8,068 nt of DNA from positions 1-8,068 of the forward strand of contig JAQBPC010000082.1 in assembly GCA_028287725.1 (NCBI GenBank), in the 5' to 3' direction. The notes beneath the pieces are model-generated. The model was not told the DNA's origin and made no database searches. It saw only the letters and a list, made by a program, of their open reading frames with translations. Origin of the DNA: Chloroflexota bacterium. GTDB taxonomy: Bacteria; Chloroflexota; UBA5177; JANWHV01. Positions 1 to 5,483 of this stretch are shown here, one piece after another (the first letter of the stretch is position 1; every line of letters starts with the position of its first letter). The position numbers were made by a program, and so were the translations under genes.

Positions 1-424
1 TCACGGCAAGCCGCGTCGCCTCATTGTAGGCATCGGAGAGGGCGGTCACCTCGCAATCGCCATACGCAGACGCGTAGACGGTCCCAACGTGATACATGGC
101 GCTGCCGCTGACCAGGCCAAGCGGGCGATAGCCGTTGCGCCGGAGCAGGGCTGCTTCATCCGGCGAAAGGTCGCTGGAGAATACCCTGTGCTCCGGATCT
201 GCATTCCGGATCTCCGCCAGGCGCTGCTGCGCCATAGTCGGGATGCCTCCTCCGGCAAGCGCTTGTAAGTCCGCGGCTTGCCGTTGCGACTCAGCCTGCC
301 GCACCTGCGTGACGCGCTGCTGTAATTCGGTTCGCTGTCGAGCGGCTGCTTCCTTCGCCGCATCCTCTTCCGGACTGGACTGCTGCCAGGGGAGGCGGAA
401 CCGTGGTTTCGGAGCGAAATCCAT
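1..424 (-). CDS. YbjQ/UPF0145-type (heavy-metal-binding family) protein, partial, C-terminus outside window
   Basis: The frame starts at ATG 424-422 and stays open to the left edge, giving 141 residues without a stop. Residues about 14-75 are rich in Gln, Ala, Arg and Glu and look like a charged helix or coiled coil. From about residue 81 the sequence matches the YbjQ/UPF0145 family (called 'heavy-metal-binding domain' in databases): VFSSDLSPDEAALL, then GYRPLGLVSGSAMYHVG (99-114), then DCEVTALSDAYNEATRLAV, the start of the family's alternating strand and helix. The family forms small oligomers; its metal-binding role is a database label with weak support, so I assign no function. The start is chosen because an in-frame TAG lies upstream, 424 is the first ATG after it, and GAAGGA plus TAGG precede it on the minus strand. 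Overlapping open frames on both strands have no recognisable protein character. Family assignment is fairly sure; overall length is unknown. Confidence 0.8.
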   Translation of the reverse strand, partial: MDFAPKPRFRLPWQQSSPEEDAAKEAAARQRTELQQRVTQVRQAESQRQAADLQALAGGGIPTMAQQRLAEIRNADPEHRVFSSDLSPDEAALLRRNGYRPLGLVSGSAMYHVGTVYASAYGDCEVTALSDAYNEATRLAV

Positions 425-795
425 GGATAACCTATTCCTTCGCTGCCCGACTGCTGCGGGCTCATCGTGGCTCTAGTCGCCCGAAATGCTACTACGCTCG
501 GCGTAGGGGCACCGAAATGCACGTCGCACCGTTGCAATTCGTGTTCTCTACGAGCCTACACCATAGTTCTAGCTGAGGCTACGATTCCGGGCCAAAGAAA
601 AGGCCTTGCGACGAAATAGTTCGAGGAGGGATGCGCGTGGGGACCGCGACCACGTGTACAGGATCAGGGAGCATTGGAGCTACGGAACGCAGATATTGGC
701 GCTCCCGGTATGCTACGGCGTCAGGGATATCGAACGGATGCCGCAGAAGTTCTCGATGCGCCGGCGGTCGTCGCCCTGTATGACTGAGGCCAGGC
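425..795 (-). other. Intergenic region and leader upstream of the YbjQ-type gene
   Basis: This 371-bp gap between the pyrB stop and the YbjQ-type start holds no convincing gene. The part next to the YbjQ start has a ribosome binding site and a short hairpin flanked by direct repeats (listed separately). I see no rho-independent terminator for pyrB: GGGAGC and GCTCCC near 670-710 can pair, but the loop is large and no T run follows. A weak promoter-like pair, TTGGCC and TAGAAC on the minus strand near 565-595, is not good enough to call. Confidence 0.5.
481..520. repeat. Nine-base direct repeats flanking a perfect hairpin
   Basis: CCGAAATGC occurs at 481-489 and again at 512-520, a period of 31 bases. 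Between the copies, CTACGC (492-497) and GCGTAG (501-506) form a perfect 6-bp stem with a 3-base loop. The unit lies 57-97 bases before the start of the YbjQ-type gene, a reasonable place for an operator or leader element. A 9-base repeat within 50 bases is expected about once by chance in a window this size, so the function is open. Confidence 0.4.
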
Positions 796-1719
796 TTAGG
801 CTTCCGGCGCGAGTAGGAGCTTGAGCAGGGCCATGCGCACGAACACGCCGTTCGCGGCCTGCCGGAAGTACGCGGCGCGCGGATCGTCGTCCACATCTGG
901 CCGTATCTCGTCGACACGGGGAAGTGGGTGCATTACGATGGCATCACGCGGTAAGAGCTCCATCGCCTCGCGATCGATGACGTAAATGCCGCGCACCTGG
1001 TCGTATTCGCCCGGGCGGTCGGCAAAGCGCTCCTTCTGGATGCGCGTTTGGTACACCACGTCGGCCGTCGGCAGCACCGATCGTAGGTCTTGCTCCTCGC
1101 TGAACACGACTCCACGGTTCTGCAAATGTTCCTTGATGTCTTCGCGCATGCCCACGGCAGGCGGTGCGACGAAGGTTATCTCAATGTCCTGGTACAACGC
1201 CAGCAAGTAGCTGAGTGACCGTACGGTGCGTCCGTTTGCCAGGTCTCCGACCATGACCACGCGAATGCCGTCGATGTGCCCAAGCTCGGACTGGATGGTG
1301 TACAGATCAAGCAGTGCCTGCGTGGGATGCTGGCCAGGGCCATCGCCGGCATTGATGACGGGCACGGGCGAGTAGGCAGCGGCCCGACCAGCGGCCCCGC
1401 TTTCGTAGTGCCGTATCACCAGCACATCGGCATAGCTGCCAACAATGCGCACGGTATCTTCAAGCGTCTCGCCCTTCAAGGCGGAGGAAAACTCGCGCGC
1501 GTTCTCCGTGGTAATCACCTGGCCGCCGAGTCGCATCATCGCCGTCTCAAACGACAGCCGCGTGCGCGTGCTGGGCTCGTAGAAAAGCGTCGCCATTATA
1601 CGCCCTGCAAGCAGGGTATTTCCCCCACTCGCGGCGACCTCGCGCATTTCATTTGCCAGAGCAAATACGCGCTCCAACAGCGGGCGGTCAAACTGCTGGC
1701 TTTCTACCACATGACGCAT
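796..1719 (-). CDS. pyrB: Aspartate carbamoyltransferase, catalytic subunit
   Basis: Catalyses the committed step of de novo pyrimidine synthesis: carbamoyl phosphate plus L-aspartate gives N-carbamoyl-L-aspartate and phosphate, in the cytoplasm, with the active site shared between chains of a trimer. The 307-residue length is normal for the family and the protein is complete. Visible hallmarks are the carbamoyl-phosphate loop FYEPSTRTR (46-54), the mobile 80s loop with Ser78 and Lys82 before GETLEDT, Arg103-His104, GQHPTQALLDLY with His131 and Gln134, GRT with Arg164, the aspartate-binding Arg226-x-Gln228, and MHPLPR (263-268). All match E. coli catalytic positions (Ser80, Lys84, Arg105, His134, Gln137, Arg167, Arg229, Gln231). 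The start at ATG 1719 has GGGAGGAG nine bases upstream. No pyrI, pyrC, carA/B or pyrR is adjacent, so here pyrB is an isolated gene. Identification is near certain. Confidence 0.97.
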   Translation of the reverse strand: MRHVVESQQFDRPLLERVFALANEMREVAASGGNTLLAGRIMATLFYEPSTRTRLSFETAMMRLGGQVITTENAREFSSALKGETLEDTVRIVGSYADVLVIRHYESGAAGRAAAYSPVPVINAGDGPGQHPTQALLDLYTIQSELGHIDGIRVVMVGDLANGRTVRSLSYLLALYQDIEITFVAPPAVGMREDIKEHLQNRGVVFSEEQDLRSVLPTADVVYQTRIQKERFADRPGEYDQVRGIYVIDREAMELLPRDAIVMHPLPRVDEIRPDVDDDPRAAYFRQAANGVFVRMALLKLLLAPEA

Positions 1720-1784
1720 CGGCGCAAACTCCTCCCAACCGGTGCTGCTGACTCCGCATTAGTATACCGAACGGACGAGCTCGT
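1720..1784 (-). promoter_or_regulatory. Candidate pyrB promoter and ribosome binding site
   Basis: On the minus strand TATACT (1761-1766) matches five of six bases of the -10 consensus and lies 41 bases before the pyrB ATG, giving a leader of roughly 34 nt. No good -35 hexamer lies 16-18 bases upstream. That place is partly covered by the 10-bp perfect palindrome ACGAGCTCGT (1775-1784), which could be an activator or repressor site. The Shine-Dalgarno GGGAGGAG is at about 1729-1736. The leader is too short for a PyrR-type attenuator. Confidence 0.45.
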
Positions 1785-1834
1785 GCCGGAGAAGCCAGAG
1801 TTACGCCGAAACAGCGTCTGGCGGTACGCCGCCG

Positions 1835-2935
1835 TCAATAGCCGTGGGCAATCTGGATCGTGGCTGCCTGCATGCGCGCCATAATTGGCGCTCCGTCCGC
1901 CGCCGTGAGGAAATGGGGCTGGGCATAGTTCTCAATCAGCACGGGCTTGTAGCGAACGGAAATCAGGCGCTTCCCATAGAACGTGTAGGTGCCCACCGCC
2001 CCCTGGCGCGTTTCGGTGGACCACATTTGATCGAAGACGAAGTTGCCGTGGGCGTAAGCAATGAACTTACCCTGATAGATCTCTACTCCCTGGACCCAGT
2101 GGGGATGGTTGCCGATAACCAGGTCCGCCCCGGCTTTGACCACGAGATGCGCGATCTGGCGCGGATCCTGGTCGGCGACGCCGGGCGCGGTTAGCGGGAC
2201 CGACGTGTACTCGCGGCCCCAGTGGAAGGAGACAACGACGACATCCGCGGTCTTTCGTGCAGCGCGGACCTCGCGTGCCATCTCTCCGGTGTCGATGGTC
2301 TCGCCCACGCCATTGAAGCCGAGAAAGGCGAAGGTGATGCCTTTCACGTGCTTGTACACGATATGGCCAAAGCCGTCCCACGCGATGCCTGCGTCGCTAA
2401 GGTGCTGCTCGGTTTCGGATATGGCCTGGAGCCCGTAGTTGCCGATGTGATTGTTCGGCAGATTCGCCACATCCACGCCCGCCAGCTTCAGTCCCTGCAC
2501 CACGCGGGGATCGCCGCAGAACGACATCCCTGCGTTGGTAGTCGCGCAGCCGTTTATCAGCGGCGATTCGAGATTGATCAAGGTCATGTCGGCAGCGCGT
2601 GTGTACTTATAGGTGCGAAGAAATGGATAGGTGAAGTCGCCACGAACGACCATCTCGTAATTCACTGAGCGGGCGGGAATAACATCGCCCGTGGCGATAA
2701 GGGTGATCAGCTTGTGTTTGTCCAGGTGAGCGAATGAGACTGGGCGTGGGCTGAACACGCTCGAGGTCGTCACGCTCGGCAATCGCACCGGCGGCGAGGC
2801 GGGATCAGCCGGGAGAAGCTGTATCGAGCCGGCCACGGAATCTCCGAGCAGGCCGATTGGCCCGCGTGGCGCGTCCCCGGCGCGCGGCTGCAGAAAGATC
2901 AGCAGAATGGCAAAGATTACCGCTAATCGTCGCAT
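1835..2935 (-). CDS. CapA-family (PGA_cap) metallophosphatase-like protein, secreted
   Basis: This 366-residue protein has an N-terminal signal sequence (RR, then AVIFAILLIFL at 5-15, possible cleavage near 20-22) followed by a Pro/Ser-rich spacer to about 75. The CapA domain then runs from about 77 to 303. Its calcineurin-like metal-site motifs are all visible: ATGDVIPARSVN (Asp84), NLESPL (Asn121, Glu123), NLPNNHIGNYG (Asn162, His163), SFHWGREY (His238), GNHPHWVQG (Asn276, His277, His279) and YAHGNFVFDQ (His296, Asn298). The family is named after CapA of the Bacillus poly-gamma-glutamate capsule locus. Most members, including isolated ones like this, have no proven substrate, and no capB or capC is nearby, so a capsule role should not be assumed. 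The start has AAAGGGA about eight bases upstream. It follows the L,D-transpeptidase gene by 66 bp and is probably co-transcribed with it, which fits a cell-envelope role. Confidence 0.9.
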   Translation of the reverse strand: MRRLAVIFAILLIFLQPRAGDAPRGPIGLLGDSVAGSIQLLPADPASPPVRLPSVTTSSVFSPRPVSFAHLDKHKLITLIATGDVIPARSVNYEMVVRGDFTYPFLRTYKYTRAADMTLINLESPLINGCATTNAGMSFCGDPRVVQGLKLAGVDVANLPNNHIGNYGLQAISETEQHLSDAGIAWDGFGHIVYKHVKGITFAFLGFNGVGETIDTGEMAREVRAARKTADVVVVSFHWGREYTSVPLTAPGVADQDPRQIAHLVVKAGADLVIGNHPHWVQGVEIYQGKFIAYAHGNFVFDQMWSTETRQGAVGTYTFYGKRLISVRYKPVLIENYAQPHFLTAADGAPIMARMQAATIQIAHGY

Positions 2936-3001
2936 CTGCTGTCCCTTTCAGGCCGGAGCCGCGTTACGTAGAGCAGGCCTTATGCGTGTGCCCCGTGCTT
3001 C

Positions 3002-4462
3002 TTAGTAGACAACAACCGTCGTGCCGACGTCGGCCCAATTCCACAGCCACGCCATCTCGCGCAGCGGAATGTTAACGCAGCCGTGACTGCCGACAGGCTC
3101 ACCGGGATCCGAGGAATAGTGTGGCAGGTTTGTTCCCGGTCCATAGACCGCGCGCCAGGGTGAGTCGTGCAGGCCGTAGCCGCCGCTGAAGGGCATCCAG
3201 TAGCGTATCCATGTCGGCGCGTAATAGAATGGCGAACCAAGCGGCCAGGGAGAGTGAAATTCGAATGGTGTTTGTTTGAGGTAGACATGAAAGATTCCAT
3301 GGATTGTCGGAAGCTCCGGTCTGCCTGTTGTCACGTACGTTTCGTGCGCCAAGAGCCCATGATCGTAGGCCCTAAGCACCTGGCCCTCGGTCGTAACCAT
3401 GATCACCTTATCAGGTATGACCGTAAAGAATGTGTGAAGGTCCGGCGAGGGGTTTTGCGGCGTGGCAAGATTGTCTCCGCCGGGCACAAGCCCAGGCGGT
3501 CCAGGTTGCAAGATGAATGTGGTGTCCGCCGAAGTTTGGTCTATGCCGTTCGTCGCCTGAACGGTCACCTTCGTGGTGTGCGGGTGTGTGAGCGGCGCGT
3601 AGAGTCGAGCAGTGTAGACCCATCGGCCGTACTTATCGGCCACGCCCGTTGCGGTCAGAGCGACCGTGCTGGTTACCGCAAGCGTGACCGTGAGGTTCGA
3701 GCCCGGTTTGGTGGAGATGAAAACACTCTCGGAATCGCCCGCGCGGATTACTTTATGGGTCGTCGATACGAATAGACCGAGTGGCGGCCGCGGCCTGAGC
3801 TGGAAGTGCGTCGAACGTACCCTGGTGCCGTCCTGGTTGGTCACCGACACGGTCGCGTTAACGCCGACCGTTGACTTAGGGAGAAGGGTAGCTGGCGCGC
3901 TAATCACATAGCGTCCCTGTGGGTCGGATGTACCTTTTCCGCTCGCGATCACCGTTCCATCGTCTGTTACAAGTCGATAGGTCAGATCCGCGCTGGGCTC
4001 AGTGCTGACGAATACGCTGACGGTCGTGCCGGCCAGAAACGATGGCTGCAGCGGCTGTACGAAGAGCGGTGGGAGTGGTGCGGCCTGTATGCCGAGCGAG
4101 CCCGACCATGCTCCACTCAAGTCGCCACGCTGGGCAGTGACCCGAAGCGTGGCAGCGCCACCGACATGCATACCTTTGGGGATATGCCAGGAGAAGACAA
4201 ATCTGCCCTGTGGATCGGCGATGCCGTTATAGCTGCTGATGAGGTTCGCGGCATAGCGGATAACGAGTGTAAGCTTGGCGAATGCGCCGGTATGCACGAA
4301 CACGCCTGCCTGGCCGCCTTCGGCAGCGTGAGGCTGGATGAGGGAGACGACTACGTGAAGGCCATGGCCGGCCGGCGCGGACGTAGCGCTAACCTGGCGA
4401 ACCGGCAGGAAGACGCCGAGCACAATGGCCACAAAGAAACACCAGCGAGTGACCCGCGTCAT
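3002..4462 (-). CDS. Secreted L,D-transpeptidase (YkuD domain) with three Ig-like modules
   Basis: L,D-transpeptidases form 3-3 cross-links in peptidoglycan or attach proteins to it, using an active-site cysteine outside the membrane. The 486-residue protein begins with a signal peptide (hydrophobic 8-20, likely cleavage after VSA near 26). Three tandem beta-rich modules follow, at about 34-127, 133-222 and 228-318. Each carries a similar pair of motifs: VFVHTGA / VFVSTEP / VFISTKP, then GIADPQGRFV / GTSDPQGRYV / GVADKYGRWV. After a Pro/Gly linker (319-340) comes the YkuD catalytic domain to the C-terminus, with His432 in GLHD and the SHGCVN motif (459-464), where Cys462 is the nucleophile and His460 is conserved. 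It is complete: the chain ends just after the final strand (GTTVVVY). The ATG at 4462 has GGAGAGG about 10 bases upstream. The downstream CapA-like gene probably shares its transcript. Confidence 0.93.
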   Translation of the reverse strand: MTRVTRWCFFVAIVLGVFLPVRQVSATSAPAGHGLHVVVSLIQPHAAEGGQAGVFVHTGAFAKLTLVIRYAANLISSYNGIADPQGRFVFSWHIPKGMHVGGAATLRVTAQRGDLSGAWSGSLGIQAAPLPPLFVQPLQPSFLAGTTVSVFVSTEPSADLTYRLVTDDGTVIASGKGTSDPQGRYVISAPATLLPKSTVGVNATVSVTNQDGTRVRSTHFQLRPRPPLGLFVSTTHKVIRAGDSESVFISTKPGSNLTVTLAVTSTVALTATGVADKYGRWVYTARLYAPLTHPHTTKVTVQATNGIDQTSADTTFILQPGPPGLVPGGDNLATPQNPSPDLHTFFTVIPDKVIMVTTEGQVLRAYDHGLLAHETYVTTGRPELPTIHGIFHVYLKQTPFEFHSPWPLGSPFYYAPTWIRYWMPFSGGYGLHDSPWRAVYGPGTNLPHYSSDPGEPVGSHGCVNIPLREMAWLWNWADVGTTVVVY

Positions 4463-4580
4463 TCCGCCTACACCTCTCCCGATATAGCTGCTGTTAAAGG
4501 GTCGGATAGACGTTGGAGCGAGCGTAGCTATCCGGATTCACTATCTAGTGTAGCACTCATTCATTGCGCATTGGAAAACG
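4463..4580 (-). promoter_or_regulatory. Candidate promoter and hairpin leader of the L,D-transpeptidase/CapA operon
   Basis: On the minus strand TGC-TACACT forms an extended -10 (hexamer 4547-4552, TG element 4554-4555), with a weak TTTCCA -35 about 19 bases upstream. The predicted start near 4540 gives a leader of about 78 nt. A 12-base inverted repeat, CACTA-TC-TAGTG (4539-4550), overlaps the -10 and start point like a repressor site. Within the leader CGGATAG (4503-4509) pairs with CTATCCG (4528-4534), and ACG/CGT can extend the stem. These are by-eye calls. Confidence 0.4.
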
Positions 4581-4806
4581 AGGAGCCGTCGCGCATATCA
4601 GCCGGCTGACGTGCGCCCGTGCACGCAGGGACGAGCGACGCGCATGGCCGTACGCGACAGGATGTCGGGTACATCTGCGCTAGTCGGGGTGAATCGGGGG
4701 TAGAGCTACGGGAAGCGATGCTTTCCGCCGGAGTAGGGTCCGACGTGTTAGGACTTGGTTGGAGGTCCGCCTGGCGGTTTATACCACAATGGGGACGTCC
4801 GGGACT
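4581..4806. other. Intergenic sequence without recognisable genes
   Basis: This is the rest of the gap between the DUF2173 gene and the L,D-transpeptidase operon. Open frames crossing it on both strands have no family signature or convincing ribosome binding site. It contains a 12-bp perfect palindrome TCAGCCGGCTGA (4598-4609), just upstream of the candidate promoter, and a TATAAA on the minus strand (4778-4783) without a usable -35. Neither is strong enough to call as a site. Confidence 0.5.
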
Positions 4807-4844
4807 GCCGAGAGCATGGTTTGCTGTTGCTCCACGCTCTCGGC
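4807..4844 (-). other. Strong 13-bp hairpin in the 3' region of the DUF2173 transcript
   Basis: On the minus strand GCCGAGAGC-G-TGG (4844-4832) pairs with CCA-T-GCTCTCGGC (4819-4807), enclosing a 12-base loop. This gives 13 continuous pairs with one G-U. In a plus-strand transcript the same position would be an A-C mismatch, so the structure fits minus-strand RNA better. It lies about 60 bases after the DUF2173 stop. No T run follows, so it is not a standard intrinsic terminator. It could protect or end the message in another way. Confidence 0.55.
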
Positions 4845-4862
4845 CCGCATGGTCGACCCGGG

Positions 4863-4897
4863 CGGGTGCGGACACGAATGCTTGTGCGCAGCACCCG
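4863..4897 (-). other. Hairpin immediately after the DUF2173 stop codon
   Basis: CGGGTGC and GCACCCG form a perfect 7-bp stem whose outer edge is 8 bases beyond the TAA of the DUF2173 gene. Inside it, GCAC and GTGT can add four more pairs (one G-U) across a small internal loop, leaving an 8-base apical loop. It is followed 18 bases later by the hairpin at 4807-4844. There is no T tract. It is probably an RNA-level 3' element of the DUF2173 message. Confidence 0.5.
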
Positions 4898-4905
4898 GAA
4901 ATGCG

Positions 4906-5253
4906 TTATCGATTGCCGACCAAGGCCTTGAACAGCTGGTTGAAGTCGGCCTTGCCGGTCTCAACGAACACGCCGCGAGTGCCGCCGACGGCCACCGTCC
5001 AATCGCCGCCGGTGTACAGCCACCCCTCTTGTGGCACCCAGTTCATCTTGCTCAACTGGGTGAATGCGCCTGCCAGGGTGTTGAACAACATCGTAACGGT
5101 GGCTGAAAACTGTGCGCTCATTGCAGCCAGCTCAGGCGACATCTCAATCTTCGCCTTATAGTTGACGAGCTTCCCTTCCGCGGTAAACTCGCCGGCGGCG
5201 ACCACTCCATTGAGCGTGAGCAGGTCATCAAGCGTAGCCATCTTTGTGACCAT
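4906..5253 (-). CDS. DUF2173 family protein, roadblock/LC7-like small protein
   Basis: A complete 115-residue soluble protein without signal peptide or membrane segment. It matches the DUF2173 family along its whole length: MATLDDLLTLNGVVAAGEF (5-23), GKLVNYK (27-33), AAMSAQFSATVTMLFNTLAGAF (43-64), MNWVPQEGWLYTGGDWTVAVGG (70-91) and GVFVETGKADFNQLFKAL (94-111). The order helix, strand, strand, long helix, three strands, helix resembles roadblock/LC7 regulatory folds; that comparison is my inference. The family has no established biochemical function. From memory, members are frequent in sulfur- and iron-oxidising chemolithotrophs; no sulfur gene is visible here. The start at ATG 5253 is preferred because GGAGGAGGAG lies 4-13 bases upstream. 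The nearby ATG of MATLDD (5241) is the usual family start but has no such site. The gene is monocistronic in appearance, with a long structured leader and two 3' hairpins. Confidence 0.88.
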   Translation of the reverse strand: MVTKMATLDDLLTLNGVVAAGEFTAEGKLVNYKAKIEMSPELAAMSAQFSATVTMLFNTLAGAFTQLSKMNWVPQEGWLYTGGDWTVAVGGTRGVFVETGKADFNQLFKALVGNR

Positions 5254-5449
5254 GGGACTCCTCCTCCGCTGTCCCGGCGTGCCGGGCACACCATAGCTGG
5301 TATGGGACACACCTGCTATGGCAGGTTTCCTCCCCGCAGCATGGGTGACCAAGCAAAGGCAGGCGCCAATTGAAGGGGCGGTGTGGCCACCGCGGCTAAG
5401 TCCCTGTGGCGTCGCGGTCTTTCGAAGGCTGCGGATCCAAGCTTCCACA
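5254..5449 (-). promoter_or_regulatory. Long structured 5' leader of the DUF2173 gene
   Basis: Read on the minus strand, this ~195-nt leader contains four compact hairpins: GCGGTG-GCCA-CACCGC (5393-5378), ACCTGC-CATA-GCAGGT (5326-5311), CCATA-CCAGC-TATGG (5305-5291) and CCCGG-CACG-CCGGG (5286-5273). Between the last hairpin and the start codon, GGGAC (5275-5271) can also pair with GTCCC (5258-5254) just before the ATG, placing the Shine-Dalgarno GGAGGAGG in a 12-base loop. That pairing shares bases 5273-5275 with the last hairpin, so the two exclude each other. I do not recognise a known riboswitch class. A post-transcriptional control element is a plausible inference. Confidence 0.5.
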
Positions 5450-5455
5450 CATCCA

Positions 5456-5483
5456 AGCATAGGCGCCCGATTCTATGAGTCAA
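5456..5483 (-). promoter_or_regulatory. Candidate promoter for the DUF2173 gene
   Basis: On the minus strand TTGACT (5483-5478; five of six to the -35 consensus) and TATGCT (5461-5456; four of six to the -10 consensus) are separated by 16 bases. This is the best sigma-70-type pair I found in the window. It puts the transcript start near 5449, about 195 nt before the ATG. Confidence 0.5.

Noticed and set aside
46..537. Minus-strand 163-codon frame overlapping the YbjQ-type gene
   Set aside because: It is rich in Arg and Ser, a typical out-of-frame translation. The alternative frame gives a clear YbjQ-type domain.
579..795. Minus-strand frame continuing past the pyrB stop in another phase, with a plausible-looking stretch DIPDAVAYRERQYL
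   Set aside because: No start codon with a ribosome binding site follows the pyrB stop, the frame begins inside pyrB, and no family is recognisable.
1817..1834. GGCGG-CGTA-CCGCC as a terminator after the CapA gene
   Set aside because: The stem is only five pairs and no T run follows, so I do not call it.
4598..4609. Perfect 12-bp palindrome TCAGCCGGCTGA
   Set aside because: One or two such palindromes are expected by chance in 8 kb, and it does not line up with a defined promoter element.
4779..4850. A 23-codon minus-strand frame (MRAESVEQQQ...) spanning the long hairpin
   Set aside because: It has no ribosome binding site, and its composition is dictated by the hairpin arms; I read the segment as RNA structure.
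4619..5161. A 180-codon plus-strand open frame
   Set aside because: It largely runs antisense to the DUF2173 gene, and its translation shows no family character.
5311..5445. Partial resemblance to a cobalamin riboswitch: GGGGAGGAAACCTGCC and GACGCCACAGGG on the minus strand
   Set aside because: The conserved core before these elements is missing, the GCCACTG box is altered, and the spacing is wrong. An Rfam search would settle it.
5254..5460. In-frame 69-residue N-terminal extension of the DUF2173 protein from an ATG at 5460
   Set aside because: It has no ribosome binding site, overlaps the predicted -10, has no family-like sequence, and the strong Shine-Dalgarno lies before 5253.
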